Shown here in pieces: positions 1-8,826 of a stretch of DNA of 64,000 bases. Made by a program: the position numbers and the translations under genes. The notes under the pieces were generated by a model. That model was not told the DNA's origin and did not search any database. It saw only the letters and a list, made by a program, of their open reading frames with translations. This DNA is from Ceratorhiza oryzae-sativae (taxonomy: Eukaryota; Basidiomycota; Agaricomycetes; Cantharellales; Ceratobasidiaceae), in assembly GCA_030998015.1 (NCBI GenBank), contig JARWMV010000010.1:124001-188000 (forward strand). Reading direction: 5' to 3'. Every line of letters starts with the position of its first letter. The stretch's first letter is position 1.

Positions 1-492
1 CTCTTCTTTAAGAGATTAAATAATGGAGCTACTATCCAAGTATAATATGGAATATAACTTGAGAAGTAGGTCATCATTCCTAAGAATGTTTGTAATGTAG
101 GTATATCCTTAGGTTCCTCTAATTGTAGAATGCCTTCCAATTTCTCCTTATGGGTAGACATGCCAAGTCTGGACACCTTTTGTCCTAAAAGGAGTAGAGA
201 TTGATATCCAAGGTGGCATTTACCAGGAGAAAGAGTCAATCCAGAGTCTGCTATGGCCTTTAATACTTTGTCCAAATGCTCACAGTGGTCTTCAAATGAC
301 TTGCTGTATATCACAATGTCATCTATATGTACTAGAGCAAATATCCATAAGAATGGGGCCAAGACATCAGTCATAACCCTTTGGAATACTGGAGGTCCAT
401 TTCTCCATCCTAAAGGCATTCTTCTGAATTGAAAGTGTCCTCTGTGACATCTAAATTCTGTCTTAGGCCTATCCTCATCCTTTATCTGGAGT
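1..492 (-). pseudogene. Reverse transcriptase, C-terminal half (continuation after insertion)
   Basis: Minus-strand translation from about 490 down to 1 is open throughout. It reads EDRPKTEFRCHRG, then RRMPLGWRNGPPVFQRVM, then the catalytic segment VHIDDIVIYSKS, then the thumb region with the LGMMTYFSSYIP stretch. The active-site box is IDD rather than the usual Y-x-DD. This half is separated from the N-terminal half by the foldback insertion at 493-623 and is in another frame, so no complete RT can be made. The reading frame still runs open at base 1. Confidence 0.8.
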
Positions 493-632
493 AAGGATGT
501 GATGCTGATATTCTGGCATTCTGGCATCAAGGGTAACTGAATTGTAGAAGCACTGATTTATAAGCTGATGCAATTGAGTTACCCTTGATGCCAGAATGCC
601 AGAATATCAGCATCACATCCTTAATCTGGAGT
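477..632. mobile_element. Foldback/MITE-like insertion with 52-bp inverted arms inside RT
   Basis: Bases 493-544 and 571-622 are inverted copies of each other over 52 bp with one mismatch, separated by a 26-bp loop (545-570). The arms begin aaggatgtgatgc and end gcatcacatcctt. Flanking direct repeats atctggagt lie at 484-492 and 624-632, with a few more matching bases outside. This resembles a tiny inverted-repeat transposon with a 9-bp (or 8-bp) target duplication. The added 140 bp shift the frame of RT exactly between QLQIKD and EDRPKT. A template-switch event or a sequencing hairpin artefact remains possible. Confidence 0.65.
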
Positions 633-2110
633 TGAGTAAAGCCTGCTAGAGCATCTGGAGTACTGAGATATTGGGCTCCTTCAAGTGAATGAAGGATGTC
701 TTGTTGGCTAGGTAGAGGGTATTCATCTGGTATAGCTACTGCATTAAGCTTCCTGTAATCAATGCACAAGTGAGGCTTGTTATTCCACCATACTACAAGC
801 ACTGGGAAGCCCCAAGGGCTCTTAGATTCCTCAATTACACCTAAGTGCAACCAATCATCTATTTGCTTGTCTATAGCAGCCTTAGCTTCTTCACTTGGTC
901 TATAAGGAGTTAAAGCAATTTCCTTTGTACCTGGTCTGAGATTAATCTCTACTTTGGCTGGGTAATTGCCAAGTCTGCCATCTAATCCAAAAGCTTCAAA
1001 GTTCTTCTTCACCACCTTTTGCAAGCTTTTCTTCTGATCTGGAGTCAAATTGTCTCCCCAATGTACCTCTGCCAAGAGTCTCTCCCTAGGGACTGGCTCT
1101 GGGTCAGGTGGTTCAGCAGTTTTAGGGCCTCCTTCTGGCTGCTTTGAGAGTTCAATCTCTTCATCAGTAGGAGAAGGTACTTTGACTTCCCTCATAAGAG
1201 TATTTATTAGATGTGCCTTGGCTTCTCCTGCCTTCCTAAGTTCTTCAGGCAAATCTTTTTCTTTATCCAATGCAATCTTGGGGTCATGCATATATCCTAT
1301 GACATGTCCTTTGGGTAAATGCACTGGCCTCTGAGAAAAATTAGTCATCTGAATAGTCTTAGTAGCAGGAGTGATGATGCTGTCTGTAGTTCCATGAATA
1401 TCTAAAGTTCCATTATTACTTTCTAGACTACCTTCAATAAAACCTTCTTGCTGTCCTTCCTGGAATTCAACTAGAATAGGCACTTGTGTAATGAATTCAG
1501 CCTTTAAAAATACATCCCTAGCTAATTTAACTGGGGTAGTACCTTCAGGCCCTTTCTTTAAGGCTTCCTTCTTAGAAGATTTTTTCCTGTGAAAGGCTCT
1601 TCTCTCTAGGTTTGTCTTGAAGTCTGGTCTGGTGTAAACTTGAAATACATTTCCAGCTTCATCCAATCTTGGTTCAGTTTCTAATTCAATTACTTCAGCA
1701 GACCTACCAGAGTTGCCAAAGAGTATTCTGCTAAGAGATGAAAGACAATCTAAAGAGATTCTATATTGGTTAGAAAAGTCATTACCCAGAACGAAAGGTA
1801 CTTTCATTCCTTTTACTACATAAGCTTCTACCTGCATCTTTACAGGTCCATCCTTAGTAGGGAAGGTTAAGTCTAATACTACATATCCTGTAATACTAGT
1901 TTTACCAGTCACTTGAATAAGATTTATCTTTTGGCCAGATTTCTCTTTAGGAGGTTGTTTCAGGCTAGTCAGAAAATTATAGCTAATCAGGGTAATATCA
2001 GAGCCTGAGTCAATAGTAATTTCTGTTAAGCCTTCTTCATTCCCTACCCTAGCCATAGCTACTGTAGGTCTAGTTACCAAGAAATGAGTTCCTGAAGGAT
2101 GTTCCATCAC
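527..2110 (-). pseudogene. Retropepsin plus N-terminal reverse transcriptase of the minus-strand element
   Basis: A 527-codon frame. Near residue 30 it has ITIDSGSDITLIS, the D-S-G catalytic triad of a retroviral-type aspartic protease. A long linker follows, then RT fingers and palm from about residue 380: LRPGTKEIALTPYRPS, WWNNKPHLCIDYRKLNAVA, YPLPSQQDILHSL, ALAGFTQLQIKD. The last 15 or so residues are read from the foldback insertion and are not part of RT. The frame differs from the upstream zinc-knuckle frame, and 200 bases without an open frame lie between them. The true start is unclear; in life it would come from a Gag-Pol fusion or frameshift. Confidence 0.8.
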
Positions 2111-2315
2111 CTTTTTAAGAGTAATAGTTTTGTCCTCATGAATTGATTTAAGGTCAAGAGAGGCTCATTCCAGGTAGATAATTGAATAGAAAATGATTTG
2201 GTAGCCATTGTTTGATTTGCTAGTGCATTATAATTGTGTACTGCCTGTATATCCTGATCATCTGTATTTACTCCCAAGTCCTCTGTCTCATTAGATTCAG
2301 AAGGCTGGGAATTAA

Positions 2316-2750
2316 TTAAAAATCCAAGTCAGAGGAAGAGCTAGAAGAATCAGATTCTTCCTCTTGGTCTTCAAATGGCTCAGTTTCAGATGGTTCAGGA
2401 TTGGAATCATTGCAGGCAGCTTCATATTCAGCATAAGCTGTTTGTTCAGCTTCAGTTGTTTCAGCAAAATAAACTTGGACATTGTTAGCATTGGATTTAT
2501 TATGCTTGCACTCCTTGTCATAGTGCATAAGACTTCCACAATGAATACAGCCTCTCATTCCTTTAGCTTTAGGAGTCCCTTTCTTATGTTTGGAAACATT
2601 AGAATTGTCTGGAGGGAAGGGCCTCTTATAGCCTTTGAATTTATCAGGCTGCTTTGACTTGAACTTAGAGTTAGAAGAATTTACTGCATGAGCACTAGCT
2701 TTGTGACCATGCTTTTTCTGATGCTTTTCAGCCTTCAAAGCTTTGATCAC
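2316..2750 (-). CDS. Nucleocapsid zinc-knuckle segment (Gag C-terminus)
   Basis: 144 codons. Lys/His-rich N-terminal half (IKALKAEKHQKKHGHKAS), a CX2CX4HX4C knuckle at about residues 68-81 (CIHCGSLMHYDKEC), and a very acidic Ser-rich end (DQEEESDSSSSSSDLDF). It binds nucleic acid in this family. Read in other frames, the DNA just upstream carries an open stretch linking it to the capsid segment ending at 2,782, so it looks like the former C-terminus of Gag cut off by small indels rather than a separate gene. Confidence 0.65.
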   Translation of the reverse strand: MIKALKAEKHQKKHGHKASAHAVNSSNSKFKSKQPDKFKGYKRPFPPDNSNVSKHKKGTPKAKGMRGCIHCGSLMHYDKECKHNKSNANNVQVYFAETTEAEQTAYAEYEAACNDSNPEPSETEPFEDQEEESDSSSSSSDLDF

Positions 2751-2781
2751 TCCTTGACTGTGTCATAGGTAGCTTGGTTGT

Positions 2782-4212
2782 TCATATGGCAGGCCAATCT
2801 TGCAATAAATCTTCTTGTTCCTTAATTCTAGTCACATAGGTGGACCAGTCTGCAATATCCTCATGGTTGACTATAGTTCTCCATTGTGTAGGAGCTGACC
2901 TAGCCACTTCAGCAATGATAGTGAGGTCATCCCAATCTTCAACCATGTCAAGCAGTTTCTTTTTGCAAAGTGCATACTGAACTGGTGTTTCTTTATTGTT
3001 GCCTGAATCCTTGAACCTGGCTGCCAAAGCTTTGTTCCTAGCCTTGGTAATCCAAGTAGGAGTCCAAAAGAAACTAATTAAGCGAGCTCTCATCTGATTC
3101 CAATCTGTAGACATTCTAAGCCTTTGTTCCTCATTGAACTGATACCACCATTGTTTAGCATCTCCAGTAAACCTGAATGGGATAGTCAGGGTGAGTCTGT
3201 TGTTCTCATTTAAACCCATGGCTATATAACAACTATTTGGTCTATCCACACATAGTTCATCTGGATCACCATCATACTCTGGTATCACTTCAGGCTTCAA
3301 TTTCATGTCTAGATGAGGTTGATTATTTTGGTTGTTATTGTTACCATTTCCTCCAGCTCCTCTAGGGCCTTCTGGGCCTGGTGGACCTGGTGGACCTGGT
3401 GGACCATCTCTTCCATCCCTGCCATCCCTTCCAGGGGGACCTTGGTCTCCTGGACATCCTGGAGGGCCTTGAATCCAAGGATAAGGACCATTAGGAGGAT
3501 TTCCAGGGGGCCCTGGAGGTCCAGGTGGTCCTGGTGGTCCTGGTAGTCCTTGTGGCCTAGGAGTATTGGGTGGAATAGGTGGAATGGGAGGAACATGAGG
3601 AATATGTCCTCCTCCTTGCTGAGGGTAACTTTGACCTACTGGAGGGTTAGGTGGCCCCTGTCCTGCTCCTGGAGGATTAGGTGGACCTGCACCTCCTCCT
3701 GAGAAATTCCTACCACTAGAGGCAGGAGGTCCAGTGGGAGGAGGTCCTGGTGGCCTCCTAGGTGGAGTAGAAGCCAGACCAGAGAACCCTGGTCCTAGAT
3801 TTATCACAAAGGGTTGATAAGGATCAAACCTCTGAGTTCTAAATGTTTCAGCTTCAGTAGGTCTAGAGACTTGTGGCATATGTATATTAGCATCAGCAGG
3901 TAGATGTGACTGAGGTACCAATGGCTGGAAACCTAATAAGGTATTCCCTTCAGGACTATAAACTGGCATCTTTGAAGGATCTCCAGTCATAGTTACAGAA
4001 GGTCCAGTAGGCTCTCTAAAACCTTCAGCCCTATGATCTTCTGTAGGCCTGCCTGCTTCAGCATCTGAAGTTCTATTAGAACTCCTATGCCTAGGTCTCC
4101 TAGCTTCTTCCTCAGAAGAGTCTTCTTCACTAGTAGTAACAATAAGGGGAACAGCTCCTTGAGGAATAGTCCCAGAGTCATCCCTTACTGGCCTAGAAGG
4201 GGTTATTGGCAC
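2782..4212 (-). CDS. Gag segment with collagen-like repeats and capsid-like domain
   Basis: About 476 codons. The N-terminal half is Pro/Gly rich and includes a collagen-like run of G-P-P triplets at about residues 218-290, with [10 protein letters not shown] inside it. The C-terminal half is a retrotransposon Gag capsid domain: [15 protein letters not shown], then [12 protein letters not shown], then [13 protein letters not shown]. The frame is open upstream to the TGA at 4,303-4,305, so 4,212 (GTG) is not a real start; the segment continues the frame of the 503-codon block. Ends at 2,782 because of a shift before the zinc knuckle. Confidence 0.75.
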   Translation of the reverse strand: MPITPSRPVRDDSGTIPQGAVPLIVTTSEEDSSEEEARRPRHRSSNRTSDAEAGRPTEDHRAEGFREPTGPSVTMTGDPSKMPVYSPEGNTLLGFQPLVPQSHLPADANIHMPQVSRPTEAETFRTQRFDPYQPFVINLGPGFSGLASTPPRRPPGPPPTGPPASSGRNFSGGGAGPPNPPGAGQGPPNPPVGQSYPQQGGGHIPHVPPIPPIPPNTPRPQGLPGPPGPPGPPGPPGNPPNGPYPWIQGPPGCPGDQGPPGRDGRDGRDGPPGPPGPPGPEGPRGAGGNGNNNNQNNQPHLDMKLKPEVIPEYDGDPDELCVDRPNSCYIAMGLNENNRLTLTIPFRFTGDAKQWWYQFNEEQRLRMSTDWNQMRARLISFFWTPTWITKARNKALAARFKDSGNNKETPVQYALCKKKLLDMVEDWDDLTIIAEVARSAPTQWRTIVNHEDIADWSTYVTRIKEQEDLLQDWPAI

Positions 4213-4302
4213 CCTAGGTGGATAAGGAGATGCTTGTCTTCTAGTATACTGTTCATGAGGTGGAAACTCTTCCTCAATAGTAACTGCATGACCTTTGCTA
4301 AG

Positions 4303-5814
4303 TCAACCCCTAAAAGGTTCTTTTCTAATAGCATTGTCAAAGGATTGACAAGGTCTAGCAGGTTTATTTACCAAGGGAGAGTCTTGATCCTGATCAGTAT
4401 CATCCTCATTTACTTCTCCAATAGTGGGTAAAGTTGAAGGACCAGCTTCAGTCACTTGAGCAGGAGGTAATAGAGGTTCTAGCACTCTTCCAGATTGCCT
4501 AGGACCTACTCCTATGCATCTAGGATAGTCTTTCTCTACAGGAGTAAATGAAGTTCCTAGATAACTCTCCAAGTAAGTAGAAGGACCTCTAACTCCCAGA
4601 ATGCAAGTAGCTTCTATTTGAGAAACTGATTCTGGAGTAAATAGAGCTTGTAGTCTCTTCTCACTTGGAGTCCTTATAGGAGTAATTGCACCTAAAGCTT
4701 CTGGTCTAGCTGGAGAACTAGTTACAGGGCCAATGAAGCTTCTTCCTTGAGCCATAGCTGAAGTAGATGCAAATCCAGAAGGTTGAATTGCAGTCATGGT
4801 AGTATCCTCAGCAGAATCATCTGCTATCCTTGTGATATCTTCCACTTCCTGCTCTTCTATTTGAACTAGCTCCTCTCCACCATTCTCTGGCTCATCTGGA
4901 TCCTCCTGATCCTCTAGAGGTTTAAATTCTAGACAACCAGTAGGAGATCTAATTGAGTCAATAGTGTGCTTAGGATGAGGGGCTGGAGCATATTCTGGAG
5001 TCTTGGATCTACTCTCAGAATTTTCCCACATTATTTCATTGAGCTCCCTTTGCTTCCCTTTACCAAGGTCTTGCATAGCTTGGTGTTCAATAAAGAGGTA
5101 AGCCAAAAAGCACTCAACTTCATCCCTGAATAATACACAAGCAACTTCATGCTGTTTCTTACTGAAAGCAAAATGCTTCCTAGTTTCAGGGAATGCAGGA
5201 ACATCTGGGTGAGGTATAGGATGCCTGCTCCTAACAGGGAGTAATTGGGACTTAAAAGCAGAGAGCTTAGTCCTAAAACTCCTATGCCTGTTCAAGTCAA
5301 TGAACATGACAGGTTCTCCAGATGCAGACCAAGTCCATTCTGGCCTAAATGTACATAAATAATCCAATTCTTGTAAGAGATCCTTGAAGAATTCTCTACA
5401 CCCAATAGATGGATATTTAATGTGCATTACATGGGGATGAGGACGTTCATATATCTTCCTACCTACTGCTCTAACTAACCTTCTCCTCTCTGCTATCTCT
5501 GGATGCATCCTTGTTAGGTTTGTCATCCTAGTAGCAGCAGGTTGGTAAGTCAGATGCCTTTGCTCTCTAGGAGTAAGAGCAATATATGAACTAGATCCAT
5601 TAGGAGGGATGGGCAAATATTGTTCATAATCTACAGTATCTTGGTGATGATAACTATAGTCTGATTGTACATGCCTACCTCCTGCATCACTTCCTACCAT
5701 GGAATCTGATGCATAAGGATCTTCAGGTGGTAATGGGTGATGTGTACTGTCCCAAAAACTTCCAGGGACATGCACAGACATATTTGAAGTACTGGCCATA
5801 CAGTTCTTCTCCAA
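4303..5814 (-). CDS. Unrecognised middle domain of the long Gag frame
   Basis: 503 codons I cannot assign to a family. The N-terminal 220 residues are mixed and look folded (TPREQRHLTYQPAATRM, then YPSIGCREFFKDLLQELDYL, then FSKKQHEVACVLFRDEVECF). The rest is disordered, acidic and Ser/Pro rich. It lies in exactly the same frame as the 156-codon segment upstream (separated by one TAA at 5,833-5,835) and the capsid segment downstream (separated by one TGA at 4,303-4,305). The TGA can be a decayed CGA, since the preceding base context gives a CpG loss. The simplest reading is one long Gag polyprotein. Confidence 0.6.
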   Translation of the reverse strand: MEKNCMASTSNMSVHVPGSFWDSTHHPLPPEDPYASDSMVGSDAGGRHVQSDYSYHHQDTVDYEQYLPIPPNGSSSYIALTPREQRHLTYQPAATRMTNLTRMHPEIAERRRLVRAVGRKIYERPHPHVMHIKYPSIGCREFFKDLLQELDYLCTFRPEWTWSASGEPVMFIDLNRHRSFRTKLSAFKSQLLPVRSRHPIPHPDVPAFPETRKHFAFSKKQHEVACVLFRDEVECFLAYLFIEHQAMQDLGKGKQRELNEIMWENSESRSKTPEYAPAPHPKHTIDSIRSPTGCLEFKPLEDQEDPDEPENGGEELVQIEEQEVEDITRIADDSAEDTTMTAIQPSGFASTSAMAQGRSFIGPVTSSPARPEALGAITPIRTPSEKRLQALFTPESVSQIEATCILGVRGPSTYLESYLGTSFTPVEKDYPRCIGVGPRQSGRVLEPLLPPAQVTEAGPSTLPTIGEVNEDDTDQDQDSPLVNKPARPCQSFDNAIRKEPFRG

Positions 5815-5832
5815 TTCAAGATGAATTTGTAC

Positions 5833-6303
5833 TTAGGAATAATTTTCAAAATATGTTTCAGTTACAAATTGATAAATGGCTTGATAAACTGTATCCCAGT
5901 AGCTGGTATGGGGTGACCAGAAAGACCTAATAAATGTGTGTTGAACTTTTGTTGGTTGTGGTTGATCAGGAAGATGTTGAATGTAGACTTCAAATTCAAG
6001 TCCAGCACTTAGAGCACTTGATACTGAATTTATTGGAATATATGGCCTATAATTCCTAAAGGTAAATGTCAGAGTAATATGTGGGGGTGGACCACCAGTA
6101 CTACTATAACCTAAAACAGTAATTGTAGGGTTTGGGGCTTGAATCCAGACAGGATCTATCTCAAGAGCCCAAGATATGTTGTTGTATTCTGTGGTAGGAA
6201 AGGTATTTCTATACACAGAGTGGTCAAAATTGAGAAATTCCATTTTGGGCAATAGATTGACCAAAAATGGCAATGTTAGTTGATAGTTACTTGATGTAAG
6301 CAC
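5833..6303 (-). CDS. Unrecognised N-terminal segment of the long Gag frame
   Basis: 156 codons starting next to the primer site. No known domain seen. It is rich in aromatic residues and beta-prone (ITLTFTFRNYRPYIP; FEVYIQHLPDQPQPTK). The first Met overlaps the primer region, so the internal Met of MEFLNFDHSVYRN, about 20 codons in, is a more likely start. The frame runs on after a single TAA into the 503-codon block. Confidence 0.5.
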   Translation of the reverse strand: MLTSSNYQLTLPFLVNLLPKMEFLNFDHSVYRNTFPTTEYNNISWALEIDPVWIQAPNPTITVLGYSSTGGPPPHITLTFTFRNYRPYIPINSVSSALSAGLEFEVYIQHLPDQPQPTKVQHTFIRSFWSPHTSYWDTVYQAIYQFVTETYFENYS

Positions 6304-6319
6304 CTGGGTCGCTTCACCA
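6304..6319 (-). other. Primer-binding site (tRNA type)
   Basis: On the plus strand this reads as a tRNA 3' end, cctgggtcgcttcacca, so the minus strand gives TGGTGAAGCGACCCAGG. One base separates it from the TGTTACG that begins the LTR edge at 6,321. This position and the terminal CCA are typical of tRNA-primed LTR elements. Which tRNA it matches was not determined. Confidence 0.55.
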
Positions 6320-6320
6320 A

Positions 6321-6920
6321 TGTTACGGGTCAGGGTACACTTGAATATCTAGAGCTTAAGCAAATGTAGATATGTTAGTATACACTAATCGTACTCAATA
6401 CTTCTTAGACTAGAGTAAGAAGGCTCAAAGTAGTTGCAATGCAATCAAGTAACACTCAAGGTAGTCTTAATCTTTCACAGTGTAAACTGACTAATTTATA
6501 GGTATAAAGAGCAAGACTACTATGGTCAGGTTCCCTTAGATATCTTAAATGTAGTTCAGCCCTAGTCGCTTGGACTAACTGATACTAATCTTAATACTAG
6601 GCTTAAGCGATAGCTTATAGGATAGATGGTGGGCTGCCTAATGCATGTACTTCCTCAGCTACAGGTACTTAGATTTCCTCTAATAGCTGGTACTTAATGT
6701 CACGCTCAATCAGGCAATATTGTATATAAGAAATCACACACAGACAAGAGAAAGAGAAAGAGAACAAGAAACCAATAACCAGTCTGGGTTGAGTAGAGGA
6801 GGAGGTGGTCTGGAAGGGCCTCAGAGGAGGTCCTTTTATACCCTGAGGAGGGCATTCCAGAGCCAAATAGATACATGCATGCCAGTGCGATCATCAAAAG
6901 AGGGTACTGCTATACTTGGG
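6321..6920 (-). promoter_or_regulatory. 5' LTR region with TATA promoter of the minus-strand element
   Basis: The inner edge is TGTTACGGG at 6,321 (LTR 3' end on the minus strand is CGTAACA). On the minus strand TATAAAAGG lies at 6,832-6,840, followed by a pyrimidine-rich stretch (ttctctttctctttctctt near 6,745-6,765) suited to transcription starts, reading toward gag. The outer LTR end could not be placed because the second LTR is outside the window; it may run into the 6,921-7,149 repeat. Confidence 0.5.
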
Positions 6921-7149
6921 GTACACCCTAGCCCAGTATAGGATAAAAGAGTAAAGACAGGGTGTGGATCGAAGGCATTGATGCATCTGAGACCTGCTAT
7001 TGGCTTGTAGATCATATTATCATATTATATACATGTAATGAATGGAGGTTACATCTCAGTGAGTCATAAAGTGAGTCAGAGAAGCTTCTGGATCAATTTG
7101 GGAAGCTCTCCTGACTCACTGGAGTCATTAGATCTTGATTGATGGTCCA
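6921..7149. repeat. Flanking repeat S, left copy
   Basis: 229 bp from gggtacaccc to gatggtcca. A second copy, about 231 bp with scattered substitutions, lies at 18,666-18,896. The left copy ends exactly where LTR1 begins, and the right copy begins exactly where LTR3 ends, so the whole gypsy array is bracketed by one duplicated sequence far longer than the 5-bp duplication normal for Ty3/gypsy. No gene is seen in it. Confidence 0.85.
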
Positions 7150-7527
7150 TGTCACGAACTGACACGCATACATCCACTCTACAATATATTCTCGATTTAT
7201 TACATTTTATGAGATTATCTTCAAAACATACTTGCCTTTTATGGTATATCTGTGTCATGTGACTCAGGGAATGTTCCGGACCGGTAACCGAGATGTATTT
7301 CAACTCCGATGTGAAATTCCGCAGTTCCGCAGTTGCTTCTACTGCTTCTATCTCTTATCTGTCGTGACTCACTGTACGGACTTGTTTTGTTATGATGTGG
7401 CTCGTATTATGTATATAAACCAGGTCAAGTTCACAGAGGACTCCTCAAGAACTTGACCTCTCGTCAAATACAAGTTCTTTTACTTTTCTTACTATTTTCC
7501 TTGTCGCCTGACTTGTCGTTGTCGACA
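7150..7527 (+). repeat. LTR1 (378 bp)
   Basis: Begins tgtcacgaactgaca and ends gtcgaca, so it has TG...CA termini. TATATAA at 7,412-7,418 is the likely promoter. About 30 bp downstream is an 11-bp-arm hairpin (aggtcaagttc at 7,422-7,432 and gaacttgacct at 7,449-7,459), where the RNA should begin. About 90% alike to LTR2 and LTR3 by eye, but with private differences (an extra T in cttgttttgtt), so LTR1 is not the closest partner of LTR2. Confidence 0.9.
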
Positions 7528-7529
7528 TC

Positions 7530-7544
7530 AGGTCAAGTTCTTGA
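7530..7544 (+). other. Probable self-primer binding site
   Basis: aggtcaagttcttga, two bases after the end of LTR1. Its reverse complement, tcaagaacttgacct, occurs perfectly at 7,445-7,459 in LTR1, about 30 bp after the TATA box, i.e. at or near the RNA 5' end. In Tf1/sushi elements the RNA 5' end folds onto such a site to prime reverse transcription instead of a tRNA. No tRNA-like CCA complement is seen here. Confidence 0.6.
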
Positions 7545-7849
7545 CAATCGTAAGTCTCAGTATTGTCTGGGATACGTTCTGGAATGCCGTTGGCGTCGTC
7601 TCGAGATAACTTCCCGTTGCCTTCCCCAATCCTACTCCACCTATCCACAGTCACAAGATATCATTGCCCTATACGCGCCTCTGTGAAACCTTGCATAGCC
7701 AGGTCCCTCACACGTCGTAACAAGCTTCGGTTCTCTAATCTCTTTTTTCAACAAGAGGTGGGGTCGCTCATTGCCCTTAAGTAGCTGAGCAACGGAGGTC
7801 ACCTTCCTATTCCAATAGACTTGGGAAAGGGTCTATTTTTCCTTTTATC

Positions 7850-8603
7850 TTGCTCTTGCTCGAGTACATCTCTGACGGAACGCACGGCCCTCAAGTGGCA
7901 CAACCTTTTACAGAAGATCAGCGTTGCCATCTGTGTGGGTGGTTTGGACACCTATTGATCCACTGCTTCACCCTCAACTCGGTCGAAAGTATCCTTGAAG
8001 AAGCGGGGCACATTGATTTCAACCGAGTAGTAATTACCAAAGTCCGCCCCCAGAGAGTCGGACATGCCCAACAAGCCTTCGTCACCGAGCCAGGTGCCCC
8101 TGAGTGCAAAATCTGCCGTCGGGCGAATGGAGCCACCTTCCCAGTGCGCTGCCCCTATTGTCCTAAGAAGGACAAATTCCTTTATTACTACACCATCCCC
8201 CGCAACCAGCTATAAGCTGGAGAGCCTCGGCCAACAGCTTCTTCGTCACCTGCTAAACACTATCGAAAACTTCCAAGACAGGTACCGTTACTACCGGAAT
8301 AAGTACGAAGAAACCTGTGACAAACTTCATGAAGCCGAGGCCCGTTGCGCATACTTAACCGAGCGTTTGTGCGAACACCAGGAGGACTACTTATCCCTCC
8401 TCCAAGACCATCTCAGACTAGAAGCAATAGTCCGAGAAACAATTGAACCCCACAAGTACACCTTCCCCGTCTTCTCAACACTGTCAGACCTCCCTCACCC
8501 CACCTTTCTAAGTGGCACAGGCTCGCCAATTCAGGAAGAAGCACCCCTTCCGGCAGCCCAAATCAATCCTTCCCAAGGAAGCACTCCTTCGGGACCAAAT
8601 TAA
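7850..8603 (+). pseudogene. Leader-encoded zinc-finger and coiled-coil protein of the gypsy element
   Basis: Two overlapping frames that look like one protein broken by a shift near 8,200. The first (7,850-8,215) holds a CX2CX4HX4C knuckle (CHLCGWFGHLLIHC) and a second Cys cluster (CKIC...CPYC). The second (to 8,603) is helical and charged (NTIENFQDRYRYYRNKYEET, DKLHEAEARCAYLTERL) and likely a coiled coil. It lies between the primer site and gag, where most gypsy elements have only a leader. Function unknown; RNA binding or Gag partnering is a guess. Confidence 0.5.
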
Positions 8604-8826
8604 ACTAAAGAAGGTGGAGTGTCCATATCGTTGCCAGGACACCAAAAGCTGGGACTTGGACGATACTTGGTTGAGATTCGTGGGAGTCGGGAACTTTGAA
8701 ATCTAATAGACTTGTGAGGGGAACGGAAATCCTTTATTATCAAAACAACTCTCAATTCCCTGTACTTCCTTACCGTCTTCGTCGCCTTTAAAAAAAAAAA
8801 AAAAATCTACTCAAGTCCCTTCTGAA

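Larger units (their letters stand above)
1..6920 (-). mobile_element. Ty3/gypsy LTR retrotransposon with collagen-like Gag, 3' part off the window
   Basis: Read on the minus strand, the order is LTR with promoter (right), primer site, a very long gag frame, a CCHC zinc knuckle, retropepsin and reverse transcriptase, with the window ending inside the RT region. RNase H, integrase and the 3' LTR must lie left of base 1. The element is dead as read: two stop codons in gag, shifts around the zinc knuckle, and a foldback insertion in RT. It is nearly free of CpG, as expected for an old methylated copy. The right limit is not fixed because the partner LTR is absent; 6,920 is where the sequence repeated at 18,666 begins. 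Confidence 0.85.

Noticed and set aside
3313..3546. Trp-rich plus-strand frame ([11 protein letters not shown])
   Set aside because: It is the antisense of the collagen-like G-P-P run of Gag; not a gene.
6921..7149. Repeat S as a complete LTR of the minus-strand element
   Set aside because: It lacks matching TG...CA ends and its borders are set by the gypsy insertions, not by LTR termini. It may still be part of a longer LTR.
8791..8805. Run of A suggesting a poly(A) tail of a retrocopy
   Set aside because: It lies just before the gag start within the element, with gag following at once; no retrocopy boundary or target duplication.
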